DNA from: Corallococcus macrosporus DSM 14697
Lineage (GTDB): Bacteria > Myxococcota > Myxococcia > Myxococcales > Myxococcaceae
NCBI RefSeq assembly: GCF_002305895.1
Contig: NZ_CP022203.1
Coordinates: 2,520,501-2,584,500 of the forward strand
DNA length: 64,000 nt
Direction: 5' to 3'
The notes beneath the pieces are model-generated. The model was not told the DNA's origin. It worked only from the letters and a program-made list of their open reading frames with translations, and searched no databases. Shown here piece after piece: positions 31,150 through 39,900 of the stretch. How positions within the stretch are numbered: position 1 is the stretch's first letter; each line of letters opens with the position of its first letter. The translations under genes and the position numbers were made by a program.

Positions 31150-33408
31150 ATGACAGGGTGGGCAGGGGCCATGTTCGCCGCGGTGGTGGCGGCGAGCGGA
31201 ACGGCGTTGGTGCCAGTGAGCGGGGGCAATGCCCTGACGCTCCCGGCGCAGCGACACATTGTTCGTATCGAAACGGAAAGCAACCGGCCACCGACGTGGC
31301 TGGTGGCCATCCAGCATGGGGGCGTGGACGGCAAGGGGCTGGTGCTCTACCGCTCCGAGGATGCGCTGCGCACGGCGCGGCGGGTCGCGGACATCCAGCC
31401 CAACGCGGCGCACGCGGACCGGGCGGAGCTGCTGGCCGTGGGGCGGGACGTGGCGCTCGTCTACTCCTATGAGGGCCCCCAGTTGGCGGCCTCCAGCCAG
31501 CACGACGTCTACTTCCAATGGTGGCGCTACCAGCCCGGCGCGGACACCTGGGTACCGGAGCCCGCGGTGCGGGTGTTCGACGCGGATGCCAGCACGGCCT
31601 ACTCACGGGCCCTGCTGGCGCGGGACTCGAGTGGCCGGTTGTGGGTGCAGGCCTTCCGTCTGGAACGCGACGGCGGGTCCACCGCGGTGGTGTCGGTGTC
31701 CACGGATGAGGGACAGGGCTTCGGTCCGGCGCAGTCGCTGGACACGGTCCGGCGGCGGGGGGGAGGGCGGCTGCTCAGCCTGGGGACGAAGCTCGTCTTC
31801 GTGTACGGCATGCATGACGGCTGGGAGCCCGCGCGCATGCGCATCCGCTCGGACTCGGACCCCCTCGGGACATGGGGCCCGGTGCGCCAGGCCTTCTCCG
31901 ACGGCATCTATCATGGCGCGGCGCTGAGCGCGGTGGCGGACGGGAAGGGGGGCATGCACCTCGTCTACAAGGACGAGCTGGAGACGCTCTACTACCGGCA
32001 CTTCGATGGGAGCAGCTTCGGCGCTCGCGTGCTGGTGGAGGACAGCTCGGACTGGGCGACCCAGCCCGCCATCACCCGCATCGGCGACACACTGTATGTC
32101 TTCTACAACCGGGTGCGGACGCTCAACGCGAGCTACGAGCTGCGCATGCGGACGGTTGACGCGGACGGGGCGCTCGGGAGCGCGGTGACGCTGGACGGGG
32201 AGGCGACGTTCAAGGGGTACCTCAACGCCGTGGACGTCCTGCCGGAGGGCACCGGCGAGGTGCCCTGTCTCTACGGCGAAGCGGTGGACGCGGGCTCGCG
32301 GGGCTCGGTGTCTCGCGTGTCCTGGGTGCTCGAAGAGGAGCCCCCACCGGAGCCTGGCCCCGGGCCCGAGCCGGAGCCGGAGCCGGGGGAGGGGCCTTTC
32401 ACCCTGGAGCCCGTGCGCTCCATCGACACGCACGAGCTGCTCGCGGTGGATGACTCGGGCACGCTGTACGGCCTGCCCGCGGCGGGCCCGCGCTCGCGGC
32501 TGATGGCGAGCACGGATGGGGGGCTCACCTTCACCGTCCGGGGACAGGCGGGTGGCAACCTGTGGACGCTGGTGGCGATGGAGGGGGGGACGCTCCTGTC
32601 GGTGGCCAGTCACAGCGGAGCGTATTTCCTCCAGCGCTCCACGGATGGCGGGCGGACGTGGGGGAACGCGGTGAGCCTGGGCAGCTACCGCGCGCTGGGG
32701 CCCCGGAGCTTCGCGCGGTCAGGCGGCACGTGGTTCTTCCTGGAGTACCAGACCTTCACCTCGTCCTCCGTGCCCATCCGGCTGTGGGCGACCACGGACG
32801 GCGGGGCCACCTGGTCCGTGCGCTCCACGCTCACGGCGCACCGTCACGGCTACGGCCTGGTGGCGGACCCCCAGACGGGCGCGCTCTGGGCGACCCTGGG
32901 GAGCAGCAGCGCGCAGGCGGCGGTGCTCCGCTCCACGGATGGGGGCCGGACCTGGACCTCAATGATGCGTGGCTATGGGGCCAATGCCCTGCCGGGGGTG
33001 GTGCACTCGGGTGGGGCGCTGCTGTTCGGCCAGTCGACGCTGTTCGGGCCCGAGCGCCCGAAGCTCCTGAGCCTGTCGCCGGATGGGACGATGCGCGAGT
33101 TGATGGCGCTGCCGGGGCCGGCGTACTCGCTCATGGCGGTGCCCGGGGGCGGCTGGGTGATGGGCACCGCCTGGTCCCGCCATGGAGACGTCCATGCCGA
33201 CGGCGACGTGTCCGCGCGGCTCTTCACCAGCGAGGACGGCGTGACGTGGCAGGAGGCGCGCCGCTACGAGCGGATGGCCGGCGCGGACCTGACCCGCGCG
33301 GACGTGTGGGGGGCGCTGCCGTCCGGAGAGCTGGTGGTGCGCGTGGAGGACGCGAGCGGCTTCGGGAGCGTGGGCGTGGGCTTCCAGGTGCTCCGCGTCA
33401 AGCGCTGA
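31150..33408 (+). CDS. Secreted two-domain BNR/sialidase-fold protein
   Basis: 752 residues from ATG 31150 (GGGGAGCC upstream), with a signal peptide of about 22 residues. Residues 30-395 form one propeller-like half (LARDSSGRLWVQAF, HLVYKDELETLYYR, ITRIGDTLYVFYNR). A Pro/Glu linker (PPPEPGPGPEPEPEPGEG) joins a second half with clear Asp-boxes: STDGGLTF, STDGGRTW twice, TTDGGATW and the weaker SEDGVTW. Asp-boxes mark beta-propellers of sialidases, sortilins and Vps10-like proteins; the catalytic Arg triad of sialidases is not evident. It probably binds glycans or surface polymers outside the cell. It is transcribed alone and followed by a strong hairpin. Confidence 0.8.
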   Translation: MTGWAGAMFAAVVAASGTALVPVSGGNALTLPAQRHIVRIETESNRPPTWLVAIQHGGVDGKGLVLYRSEDALRTARRVADIQPNAAHADRAELLAVGRDVALVYSYEGPQLAASSQHDVYFQWWRYQPGADTWVPEPAVRVFDADASTAYSRALLARDSSGRLWVQAFRLERDGGSTAVVSVSTDEGQGFGPAQSLDTVRRRGGGRLLSLGTKLVFVYGMHDGWEPARMRIRSDSDPLGTWGPVRQAFSDGIYHGAALSAVADGKGGMHLVYKDELETLYYRHFDGSSFGARVLVEDSSDWATQPAITRIGDTLYVFYNRVRTLNASYELRMRTVDADGALGSAVTLDGEATFKGYLNAVDVLPEGTGEVPCLYGEAVDAGSRGSVSRVSWVLEEEPPPEPGPGPEPEPEPGEGPFTLEPVRSIDTHELLAVDDSGTLYGLPAAGPRSRLMASTDGGLTFTVRGQAGGNLWTLVAMEGGTLLSVASHSGAYFLQRSTDGGRTWGNAVSLGSYRALGPRSFARSGGTWFFLEYQTFTSSSVPIRLWATTDGGATWSVRSTLTAHRHGYGLVADPQTGALWATLGSSSAQAAVLRSTDGGRTWTSMMRGYGANALPGVVHSGGALLFGQSTLFGPERPKLLSLSPDGTMRELMALPGPAYSLMAVPGGGWVMGTAWSRHGDVHADGDVSARLFTSEDGVTWQEARRYERMAGADLTRADVWGALPSGELVVRVEDASGFGSVGVGFQVLRVKR

Positions 33409-33497
33409 GGCGGGGCGCCTGGAGCGGCGCGGGGAAACCGTCCGCGTGAGGTGAGGGGAAAGAACCCCGTCCCCCGTTCAGGAGGCAAGGCGCACCT

Positions 33498-33524
33498 GCC
33501 GGGCCGTCACTTCGACGGCCCGGC
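33498..33524 (+). terminator. Strong hairpin after the BNR protein gene
   Basis: A perfect 11-base stem (GCCGGGCCGTC / GACGGCCCGGC) with a five-base loop lies 90 bases after the stop at 33408. Partly paired AGGAGG / CCTCCT flanks lengthen it. No T-run. Terminator or leader structure of the next operon. Confidence 0.55.
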
Positions 33525-33546
33525 GCCGCCCTCCTGAAGGGGCTCC

Positions 33547-33645
33547 ATGACTTCTCATTCCCATCCCCACGGGGTGACCGCGGTGCGCCGCGCCGACGCC
33601 GATGCGTGGCCTCACGGCACCGTCCGGGATGCAGCCCTGCCGTAG
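33547..33645 (+). CDS. Possible 32-residue leader or small peptide
   Basis: ATG 33547 follows GAAGGGGCTCC and reads a short His-rich start (MTSHSHPHGV) then AVRRADADAW to a TAG stop. It lies between the hairpin and the sigma-factor gene. Coding is supported only by the ribosome-site-like sequence and position; chance is likely. Confidence 0.2.
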   Translation: MTSHSHPHGVTAVRRADADAWPHGTVRDAALP

Positions 33646-33734
33646 TCGTCCAGTCTCCCGGGAGCGCGAAGCCCCGCGCCTCCCGGGAGACACCTTGATT
33701 CCGTCACCCCACTTGCCGCGGGAGGGACCTTTCG

Positions 33735-34319
33735 ATGACCATGAGTGCACCTCGGAGGAACCTCTACGTGGAGCCACGACACAGGCCGGCGCAGGCCATG
33801 GGCTCTCTCCCCGCGGATGTGTCGGAGCAACTGCGCAAGGACCTGGCCCGTGCGGTGGCCCGGGTGTGCCCGCCCAGTCTGGCCGACCGCCGCGATGACC
33901 TGGTGCAGACGGCGATGATGCGCGTCATGGAGCTGCGGCGGCGCGAACCGGACCGCGGCCCGCTGTCTCCCGCCTACCTGTACCGCGTCGCCTACACCGC
34001 GCTGGTGGATGAGCTGCGCAACGTGTCGCGCCGCCGTGAGGTCCACCTGGAGGAGGTGGACTCGCTGCCCGAGCCGCCGGTGGCGCCGAGCGACCCGGAG
34101 AAGGCCGCGGGCGGCTCGCAGATTGCCCAGGCCGTGCGTGACTGTCTGCGCAAGCTGGTACAGGACCGCCGGCTGGCGGTGACGCTGTACCTGCAGGGGC
34201 ACAGCGTGCCGGAGTCCGCGCGGCTGCTGGGCTGGGAGGACAAGCGGACGGAGAACCTCATCTACCGGGGACTGGCCGCGCTGCGTCTGTGCCTGTCCAC
34301 GAAGGGATTCGAGCCGTGA
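33735..34319 (+). CDS. ECF-type RNA polymerase sigma factor of CHAT operon
   Basis: 194 residues from ATG 33735 with a GGGAGGG site; ATG 33741 is an alternative. Region 2 is LADRRDDLVQTAMMRVMELR and YLYRVAYTALVDELRNVSRR; region 4 is VRDCLRKLVQDRRLAVTLYL then SVPESARLLGWEDKRTENLI with YRGLAALR. The helix-turn-helix is intact. Its stop overlaps the next start (GTGA), so sigma and membrane partner are translationally coupled, the classic layout of a sigma/anti-sigma pair. Downstream in the same operon come a secreted proline-rich protein and a TPR-CHAT protease. Its promoter target cannot be read; autoregulation is likely for such operons. Confidence 0.88.
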   Translation: MTMSAPRRNLYVEPRHRPAQAMGSLPADVSEQLRKDLARAVARVCPPSLADRRDDLVQTAMMRVMELRRREPDRGPLSPAYLYRVAYTALVDELRNVSRRREVHLEEVDSLPEPPVAPSDPEKAAGGSQIAQAVRDCLRKLVQDRRLAVTLYLQGHSVPESARLLGWEDKRTENLIYRGLAALRLCLSTKGFEP

Positions 34320-35059
34320 GCGAGCGAGGACGCGACGAGACGAAGCCCGATGACGCCGCCGTCGAGCGTCTGCGCGCCGCGGTGCGTGCCGAGGACCCGG
34401 GGGAGCACGAGGGCGCGCCGGTGGACGCGGACCTCGTGTGGCGCGCGGTGAGCGGCGAGCTGCCCGCGGAGGAGCGCCGCGCCGTCGTCGAGCGCGTGGC
34501 GGCGGACCCGGCCTGGGCGGCGGCCTGGCGATTGGCGGTCGAGCTGTCCCGCGCCGCCTCGGAGGCCGCGCCCCCCATGGCGCGGAGGGCAGACATTCCG
34601 CGCGCCCGGCGCGGGGACGGTGACGTCCGTCAGCAGCGCCGCTTCCGCTTCGCGTGGAGTCAGCCCCTGTGGGGCGTGGCGGCCACCGCGGCCCTGGCGC
34701 TCATCGTCGTGGGCGTGGTGATGCGGGAGGAGCAGGAGATTCCGGAGCCACCGCGGGTGCGCGGTGGTGACACGGCGGCGGTCGTCTCGCGGGTGCCGGA
34801 GGCGGTGCCCCTCAAGCGCGCCGACTGCGTGCTGCGCTGGAGCGGCGGCCCCGAGGGAACGCGCTGGTCGGTGCGGTTGTCCACGGAGGACCTGGGCTGG
34901 GTCCACCGCGTGGACTCGCTGGAGACCCCTGAGTACCGGGTGCCCGCGCAGACGCTGTCGCCCTTGAAGCCGGGGACGAAGTTGTTGTGGCAGGTGGAAG
35001 CGCGGTTGCCGGACGGTCAGGTGCTGCGAAGCGCCACGTTCGTCCACCTGTTGGAGTGA
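34316..35059 (+). CDS. Membrane anti-sigma-like protein
   Basis: 247 residues; GTG 34316 overlaps the sigma stop by four bases. The N-terminal 90 residues contain DLVWRAVSGELPAEERRAVV with ERVAADPAWAAAW: the shape of an anti-sigma domain in which the usual zinc-binding HxxxCxxC is absent (DPAW replaces the Cys pair). A basic stretch precedes one transmembrane helix (118-136, LWGVAATAALALIVVGVVM). The outer domain (about 140-247) is a beta sandwich with one Cys (RADCVLRWSGGPEGTRWSVR, PGTKLLWQVEARLPDG). Expected topology is anti-sigma domain inside, sensor outside. It would release the sigma upon cleavage or ligand binding. Confidence 0.8.
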   Translation: MSERGRDETKPDDAAVERLRAAVRAEDPGEHEGAPVDADLVWRAVSGELPAEERRAVVERVAADPAWAAAWRLAVELSRAASEAAPPMARRADIPRARRGDGDVRQQRRFRFAWSQPLWGVAATAALALIVVGVVMREEQEIPEPPRVRGGDTAAVVSRVPEAVPLKRADCVLRWSGGPEGTRWSVRLSTEDLGWVHRVDSLETPEYRVPAQTLSPLKPGTKLLWQVEARLPDGQVLRSATFVHLLE

Positions 35060-35090
35060 AGCACGCGGTCCGAAGTCCAGGGGACTCATC

Positions 35091-35630
35091 ATGAGAACGG
35101 AGCCGGGCATGAAGTCACGACAGTGGATGCGAGCAGGGTTGATGGCGCTCCTGATGGGGGTGACTGGCGGGGCAGGGCAGGCCTGGGGCCAGTCGGAGCC
35201 CGTCACCCTCTCGGTGAAGACGGACTTCAGCCACGGCGAGGCGGGGGACCAGGTGGTGGCCTCGGTGGTGGAGACGGGCATCCGCACGGGCGCGAGCCAG
35301 GTGGCGACGCTCCAGCTTGTCGACGCCGCCGGTGTCGTCGTCGCGCAGACCACGGGCACGGTGGACCCGGATACGCCGTTGCGCCTGGCCTACCGGGTCC
35401 CCACCGCGTCCGCGGTGTTCGCACGCGTCTTCGCCACGGTGGGCGTGGCGACCTTCTCGGTGGCGGTGGTGACGGTGGAGCGCTGGTCCCCCGAGGAGCC
35501 GGAGCCCGGGCGGGACCCCGTCATCTGTCACATCGAGTCGGCGATGCCCAGACCTCCTCCGCCTCCCCCTGGGCCGGTGACCATCCAGTGCGAGCGCGTC
35601 CCTCCACCGCCGCCTCAGCTTACCCCCTGA
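35091..35630 (+). CDS. Secreted proline-rich protein of the sigma-CHAT operon
   Basis: 179 residues from ATG 35091; ATG 35109 is possible and gives a cleaner signal peptide ending QAWG. The mature part is a single beta sandwich (VTLSVKTDFSHGEAGDQVVA, LQLVDAAGVVVAQTTG, TPLRLAYRVP) followed by a Pro-rich tail with two cysteines (DPVICHIES, PRPPPPPPGP, IQCERVPPPPP). It lies 31 bases after the anti-sigma gene and one base before the CHAT gene, so all are one transcript. An exported substrate, ligand or co-factor of the CHAT protease is an attractive inference. No known family recognised. Confidence 0.75.
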   Translation: MRTEPGMKSRQWMRAGLMALLMGVTGGAGQAWGQSEPVTLSVKTDFSHGEAGDQVVASVVETGIRTGASQVATLQLVDAAGVVVAQTTGTVDPDTPLRLAYRVPTASAVFARVFATVGVATFSVAVVTVERWSPEEPEPGRDPVICHIESAMPRPPPPPPGPVTIQCERVPPPPPQLTP

Positions 35631-35631
35631 C

Positions 35632-38574
35632 GTGTCACCGCGGACGCACCGGTCCGAACGAAGCAACAGCGGCCTCTTCTCCTTCCTGGTGGGGGCCATG
35701 CTCCTGGTGTGTCCGGCCACGGCCTTGTCGGAAGCGCCGAGCCGTCCCCAGCCGCCCACGCTCGAGTCGTGCCAGGAGCGCTTCGCCGCCTGGCCTGATG
35801 ACCGTGACGCGGCGATGTGCTTCTACCAGTGCGCCCAGGAGGCCTCCGCGCGTGAGGCGGTCACACGCGCGCTGACGGCCCTGGAGGCGCGTCACCCCGA
35901 CCAGGGCTGGCTGCCCCTGGTGCTCGGGCATGTGCGGATGTTGTCCAGCCACAAGGCGGCGGAGGCGCCGTACCGTCGCGCGGCGGAGACGTTCCACCGG
36001 CTTCAGCAGGCGGAGGGCGAGGTGCTGGCGGCCATCAACCTGCGCGCCATCCTCCTGGCGCAGGGCCGCGCGGAGGAGGCCCGGCAGTGGACGCGGCGTG
36101 TGGTGGAGGTGGCGAGCACCTCCGGCCGCCCGGACCTGCGGGCCCGCGCGCTCATGGTGGAGGCCAGTCACCTCTACGAGGTGGAGCTCGACCTGGGCCG
36201 GGCGTTCCGCGTGCTCAAGCGCGCCGAGCCGCTCGTCTTTCCGGAGGGCACGGAGGGCATGAAGAAGCAGTACCTGTCCGTCATGGGCACCGTGAGTGAG
36301 CGGTTGGGACGGCTGGACGAGGCCTCGGACATCAATGCCCGGCTGGTGGAGTTGACCCGGAGCACCGGCGACCTCTTCCTGGAGGCGCATGGGCGCTTCA
36401 CGCTCGCCAACCTCGCGCTGCGGCGACTCGAGAGAGAGCATGTCCTGTCGGACCGGGGACGCGCCCTGGCGCTGGCGCGGCAGGCGCTGGCCGCCGCGGA
36501 GCGGACCGGCAACACGACGCTGGTGGCCCGGGCGGCGCGGCTCACGGCGGACCTGCTGGGCGACTCGCCGGAGGAGCACCGTGAGGCGGACGTGCTCCTG
36601 GCGCGCTGCCTGGCGCTGCCGGAGACGCCGGAGTCCCAGGAGCTGCGGCTGTCGTGCCTCTGGACACGCGCGGAGCGGCGCGCGGGCGTGGACCCGGCCG
36701 GGGCCATCCAGGACTCGGAGGCGTCGCTGCGGCTGGCCTCCGAAAGGAACGACCCGTTGTACCTGGCGCTGGCCCTCCGCGGCCGCGGCACGGTGGCGTA
36801 CCGGACGCAGCCCCTGCCCGAGGCGCTGGCGCACGCCGAGCGCGCGGTGGACGCGCTGGAGGCGCTGCGCCAGACGCAGTCGGACGCCTCCAGCCAGGCG
36901 GAGCTGTTCGCGACGTGGGCGCGGGACTACCACCGGCTCGCGGGCTGGACGCTGGAGGCCGGCGGCGCGACGGGCCGGGCCCACACGCTCTCTCCCAGGG
37001 CGGCGCTGTCACGGACCTTCGCGGTGAGCGAACGGCTCCGGGCGAGGACGCTCCTCGATGCCCTGGTCGCCTCGCGTGCGCTCGTGGACGCGGAGGACAC
37101 GCCGGAGCGCCGGGCGCAGCGGAGCGAGGTGCAGTCCCGGCTGGTGGCGGTCCAACGCCGGCTCCTGGATCCGCTGCTGACGGGCGCTGGGCGGGACGCG
37201 GCGCTGAAGGAGCTCCAGGAGCTGGAGCGGCGCGAGCGGGACCTGCGCCCGGTGCCGCGCCAGGGCGCGCTGGAGTTCGCCTCGCTGGACGCCGTGGAGC
37301 AGGGGCTGGAGGAGGACGAGGCGCTGCTGGTCTTCCTGGTGGGGGATGACGTGGACCTCACCGGGACGTCCGCGGGGGGCGCGTGGGTCCTGGTGGTGAC
37401 GCGGGCGGGGACCCGCGTCCATCGCATCCCCGAGCGCACGCGGCTCGCGGCGGCGGCCACGCTGTTCTCCGGGCTCGTCGAGCGCAGGGATGGCTCCGAG
37501 CTCGGCGCGGCGGTGGCGCTTCATGCGCAGTTGCTGGGCCCGGCGCTCGCGGGGCTGCCCGCCACGGTGCGGCGGCTCCTGCTGGTGCCAGACGGGCCGC
37601 TGCATGACCTGCCCTTCGCCGCGCTGCGGGAGCACCGGGAGGGAGCGCCGCTGGTGGCGCGCTACGAGCTGGGGGTGGTGCCCTCGGCGAGCCTGTGGCG
37701 GCACTGGCGCGGGGATGCGCCCCCCACGTTGGGGGGCGAGGCGCTGGTGCTGGCGGACCCCGAATGGGTCCTGGGGCATGGCGAGTCCCGGTCCGCCGCC
37801 GCCTCCCGCTCAGGCATCTTCGAGGAGGCCGCGCTGCTCGGCGCGCTCCCCGAGGCCCGGCGGGAAGGGTTCGGGGTGGAGGAGGCGCTGCGCGACGCCC
37901 ACATGGCTCCCCGGTTGTGGGTGGGCCCGGAGGCCTCCGAGCGCGCGCTCAAGGACGCGGACCTGTCGCGGGTCCGGGTGCTGCACATGGCGGCGCACGC
38001 CGTGGTGGACGCGGAGGCCCCGGAGCGCTCCGCGCTGGTCCTCACCCCGGGCACGGAGGAGGAGGACGGCATCCTCCAGCCGCGTGAAATCTCGCGGCTG
38101 CGGCTCAATGGCGCGCTGGTGGTGTTGTCCGCGTGCAGCAGCGCCTCGGGCGCGGTGCTGCCGGGCGAGGGCGTGCTGAGCCTCTCGCGTGCCTTCTTCG
38201 AGGCGGGCGCGCGCGCGGTGGTGGCCAGCCTGTGGCCGTTGCGTGACGCCGAGGCGGCGGACCTGATGGAGCGGTTCTACCGGCACCTGGCCACGGGGAT
38301 GAGCGTCTCCGCGGCGCTGAGGGCCGCGCAGCTCGAGGCCAGCGACGCGGGGCTGCCCCCGGCGGCCTGGGCGGGGTTGGTGGTGCTGGGTGACGCGGGG
38401 CTCGTGGCCACCGCGCCTCGCGAGGAGGCCGCGCCGCTGTGCGGGCTGGACCCGGCGCTCCTCATGGCCGCGGCGCTCGTCGTGCTGCTCGCGTTGGGGT
38501 TCATCGCGCGCGGGCGGTGGCGCGGTGGGCGCGCGCCAGCCGCCACGCGAGGGGCAGCAGCACGGCGGCGATGA
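35632..38574 (+). CDS. Membrane-anchored TPR-CHAT (caspase-like) protease
   Basis: 980 residues from GTG 35632, one base after the previous stop. Signal or anchor at about 14-33; TPR-like helical repeats from about 40 to 480; a helical neck with many Arg; then the CHAT domain (about 530-920). Catalytic His789 lies in LHMAAHAVVD and Cys835 in VVLSACSSASG, both present; the usual ATHG after the first block is AAHA. LVVPDGPLHDLPFAALRE-like and WPLRDAEAADLMERFYRHL segments are typical. A second membrane helix lies near the C-terminus (LLMAAALVVLLALGFIA), so most of the protein should be periplasmic. The 3' 74 bases overlap the convergent bioY. Likely cleaves a partner within the operon. Confidence 0.88.
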   Translation: MSPRTHRSERSNSGLFSFLVGAMLLVCPATALSEAPSRPQPPTLESCQERFAAWPDDRDAAMCFYQCAQEASAREAVTRALTALEARHPDQGWLPLVLGHVRMLSSHKAAEAPYRRAAETFHRLQQAEGEVLAAINLRAILLAQGRAEEARQWTRRVVEVASTSGRPDLRARALMVEASHLYEVELDLGRAFRVLKRAEPLVFPEGTEGMKKQYLSVMGTVSERLGRLDEASDINARLVELTRSTGDLFLEAHGRFTLANLALRRLEREHVLSDRGRALALARQALAAAERTGNTTLVARAARLTADLLGDSPEEHREADVLLARCLALPETPESQELRLSCLWTRAERRAGVDPAGAIQDSEASLRLASERNDPLYLALALRGRGTVAYRTQPLPEALAHAERAVDALEALRQTQSDASSQAELFATWARDYHRLAGWTLEAGGATGRAHTLSPRAALSRTFAVSERLRARTLLDALVASRALVDAEDTPERRAQRSEVQSRLVAVQRRLLDPLLTGAGRDAALKELQELERRERDLRPVPRQGALEFASLDAVEQGLEEDEALLVFLVGDDVDLTGTSAGGAWVLVVTRAGTRVHRIPERTRLAAAATLFSGLVERRDGSELGAAVALHAQLLGPALAGLPATVRRLLLVPDGPLHDLPFAALREHREGAPLVARYELGVVPSASLWRHWRGDAPPTLGGEALVLADPEWVLGHGESRSAAASRSGIFEEAALLGALPEARREGFGVEEALRDAHMAPRLWVGPEASERALKDADLSRVRVLHMAAHAVVDAEAPERSALVLTPGTEEEDGILQPREISRLRLNGALVVLSACSSASGAVLPGEGVLSLSRAFFEAGARAVVASLWPLRDAEAADLMERFYRHLATGMSVSAALRAAQLEASDAGLPPAAWAGLVVLGDAGLVATAPREEAAPLCGLDPALLMAAALVVLLALGFIARGRWRGGRAPAATRGAAARRR

Positions 38575-39112
38575 TGGCCTTGAGGAGCCCCCCGGGGAGG
38601 AAGGGCGTGAAGCCGACGCTGATGGCCTTGGCGATGCCGAGCCGGGCCGCGAGGGCGAGCCAGGGCAGGCCGACGGCGAAGACCACCAACTGCCCCACGA
38701 GGAAGAGGGGCAGCGCGGTCCAGCAGCGCCGGTCGAGACCCCGTCGCGCCGCCAGGCCCACCACGAAGGCGGCTGGAACGAAGCCCACCAGGTAGCCCCC
38801 GGTCGCGCCGAGCAGGCGCCCCACGCCGCTGGCGCCCTCCGCGAAGACGGGGAGCCCCACCGCCCCCAACAGGAGATAGAGGCACTGCGCGGCCAGGCCA
38901 CGCATGGGGCCGAGCGCCGCGGCCGTGAGGATGACGCCCAGGGACTGCCCCGTGATTGGAACGGGCGAGCCCGGGACAGAGAGGGAGACCTGCGCGAGCC
39001 CCGCGGTCAGCAGCGCGCCGCCCAGGACGAGCCCCCCCTCGTGGGCCCGGGAGCGCGCGAGGCCCTCCGCGAGCACGTGCGGACGGGGACGGGCAGGGGG
39101 AGCGAGCGTCAC
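38501..39112 (-). CDS. bioY: BioY family biotin transporter S component
   Basis: 203 residues. GTG 39112 is chosen because GGAGG lies six bases upstream; the longer ATG at 39172 has none. Six hydrophobic segments include the BioY signature region (VPGSPVPITGQSLGVILTAA, LGPMRGLAAQCLYLLLGAVG, PVFAEGASGVGRLLGATGGY, GFTPFLPGGLLKAIIAAVLL). BioY binds and takes up biotin, alone or with ECF-transporter energising subunits; no bioM or bioN is in the window. Its 3' end overlaps the end of the CHAT gene by 74 bases on the other strand. Biotin-responsive control was not seen. Confidence 0.93.
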   Translation of the reverse strand: MTLAPPARPRPHVLAEGLARSRAHEGGLVLGGALLTAGLAQVSLSVPGSPVPITGQSLGVILTAAALGPMRGLAAQCLYLLLGAVGLPVFAEGASGVGRLLGATGGYLVGFVPAAFVVGLAARRGLDRRCWTALPLFLVGQLVVFAVGLPWLALAARLGIAKAISVGFTPFLPGGLLKAIIAAVLLPLAWRLARAHRATARAR

Positions 39113-39382
39113 GCGGAGCCTCCAGAATCGGACACCGCTAACGCACGGCGCGGCGACGGGGTACACGCTCACGTCGCGCGGCGCAACGCTGGAGAAACCC
39201 GCTTTCCCGCCGCCGAGGACACCGCGATGAGACAGCCATGACGCGAGGCGGCACGTTCAGGCGCCGCACAACGCGCCAGGAAGGGCTGCGTCCCGGCGCG
39301 GCGGTGGAGTACAAACGAAGCATGCGGGGCTTGTACGCATGTTTCCTCCGGCGTGAGCCCCCGCGCGGAAGGACACCAAGAC

Positions 39383-39850
39383 ATGAACGCAACCCGCTGG
39401 TTTGGACTCGCTTCCCTGACCCTGCTGCTGGCCTCGAACGCCTTCGCCGAGGACAAGGCCCCTGCCGCGGCCCCCGCCGCGGTCGGCCGGTGGACGACCA
39501 TTGACGACGAGACGAAGAAGCCCAAGTCCGTCATCGCCATCTACGAGGAGAACGGCAAGCTGTACGGGAAGATCGAGAAGCTCTTCCGGGAGCCCAAGGA
39601 GGAGCAGAACCCGCTCTGCGACAAGTGCGAGGGCGCGCTGAAGAACCAGCCCATCATCGGGATGACCATTCTTCGTGATTTGAAGAAGGATGATGACGAG
39701 TGGTCCGGCGGGAGCATCCTCGACCCGGCGAACGGGAAGACCTACAAGTGCAAGATTGCCGTCGAGGATGGCGGCAAGAAGCTGAAGGTCCGTGGCTACA
39801 TCGGCATGGCGCTGCTGGGCCGCACCCAGTACTGGGTGCGCGCGGAGTAG
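39383..39850 (+). CDS. DUF2147 secreted protein
   Basis: 155 residues. ATG 39383 begins a signal peptide ending NAFA, with GGAAGG ten bases upstream. The DUF2147 core is clear: VGRWTTIDDETKKPKSVIAI, YEENGKLYGKIEKLF, the short CDKCEG cysteine pair, and the closing KVRGYIGMALLGRTQYWVR. It is a small periplasmic lipocalin-like beta barrel of unknown ligand, of normal length. It is transcribed alone and shares a strong convergent hairpin with nrfA. Confidence 0.9.
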   Translation: MNATRWFGLASLTLLLASNAFAEDKAPAAAPAAVGRWTTIDDETKKPKSVIAIYEENGKLYGKIEKLFREPKEEQNPLCDKCEGALKNQPIIGMTILRDLKKDDDEWSGGSILDPANGKTYKCKIAVEDGGKKLKVRGYIGMALLGRTQYWVRAE

Positions 39851-39864
39851 CCCCCGCGGCGACG

Positions 39865-39891
39865 GCGGAAGCGGGCGTCTGCCGCTTCCGC
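39865..39891. terminator. Bidirectional hairpin between DUF2147 gene and nrfA
   Basis: A perfect 10-base stem (GCGGAAGCGG / CCGCTTCCGC) with a seven-base loop, extended by CGGCG / CGCCG after mismatches, fills the 50 bases between two convergent stops (39850 and 39901). Confidence 0.65.
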
Positions 39892-39900
39892 TCGCCGCGC

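Larger units (their letters stand above)
33409..33734. other. Intergenic stretch before the sigma-CHAT operon
   Basis: About 325 bases. It holds the hairpin at 33498-33524, a 32-codon open frame at 33547-33645 and presumably the promoter of the sigma gene at 33735. I could not assign -35/-10 boxes. Confidence 0.5.

Noticed and set aside
31150-33408. Calling the BNR protein an active sialidase
   Set aside because: Asp-boxes are present, but the Arg triad and catalytic Tyr/Glu of sialidases could not be identified.
35632-38574. Type III-E CRISPR (Craspase) system around the TPR-CHAT gene
   Set aside because: No repeats, Cas7-11 or Csx30/31-like gene nearby; only the sigma/anti-sigma analogy remains.
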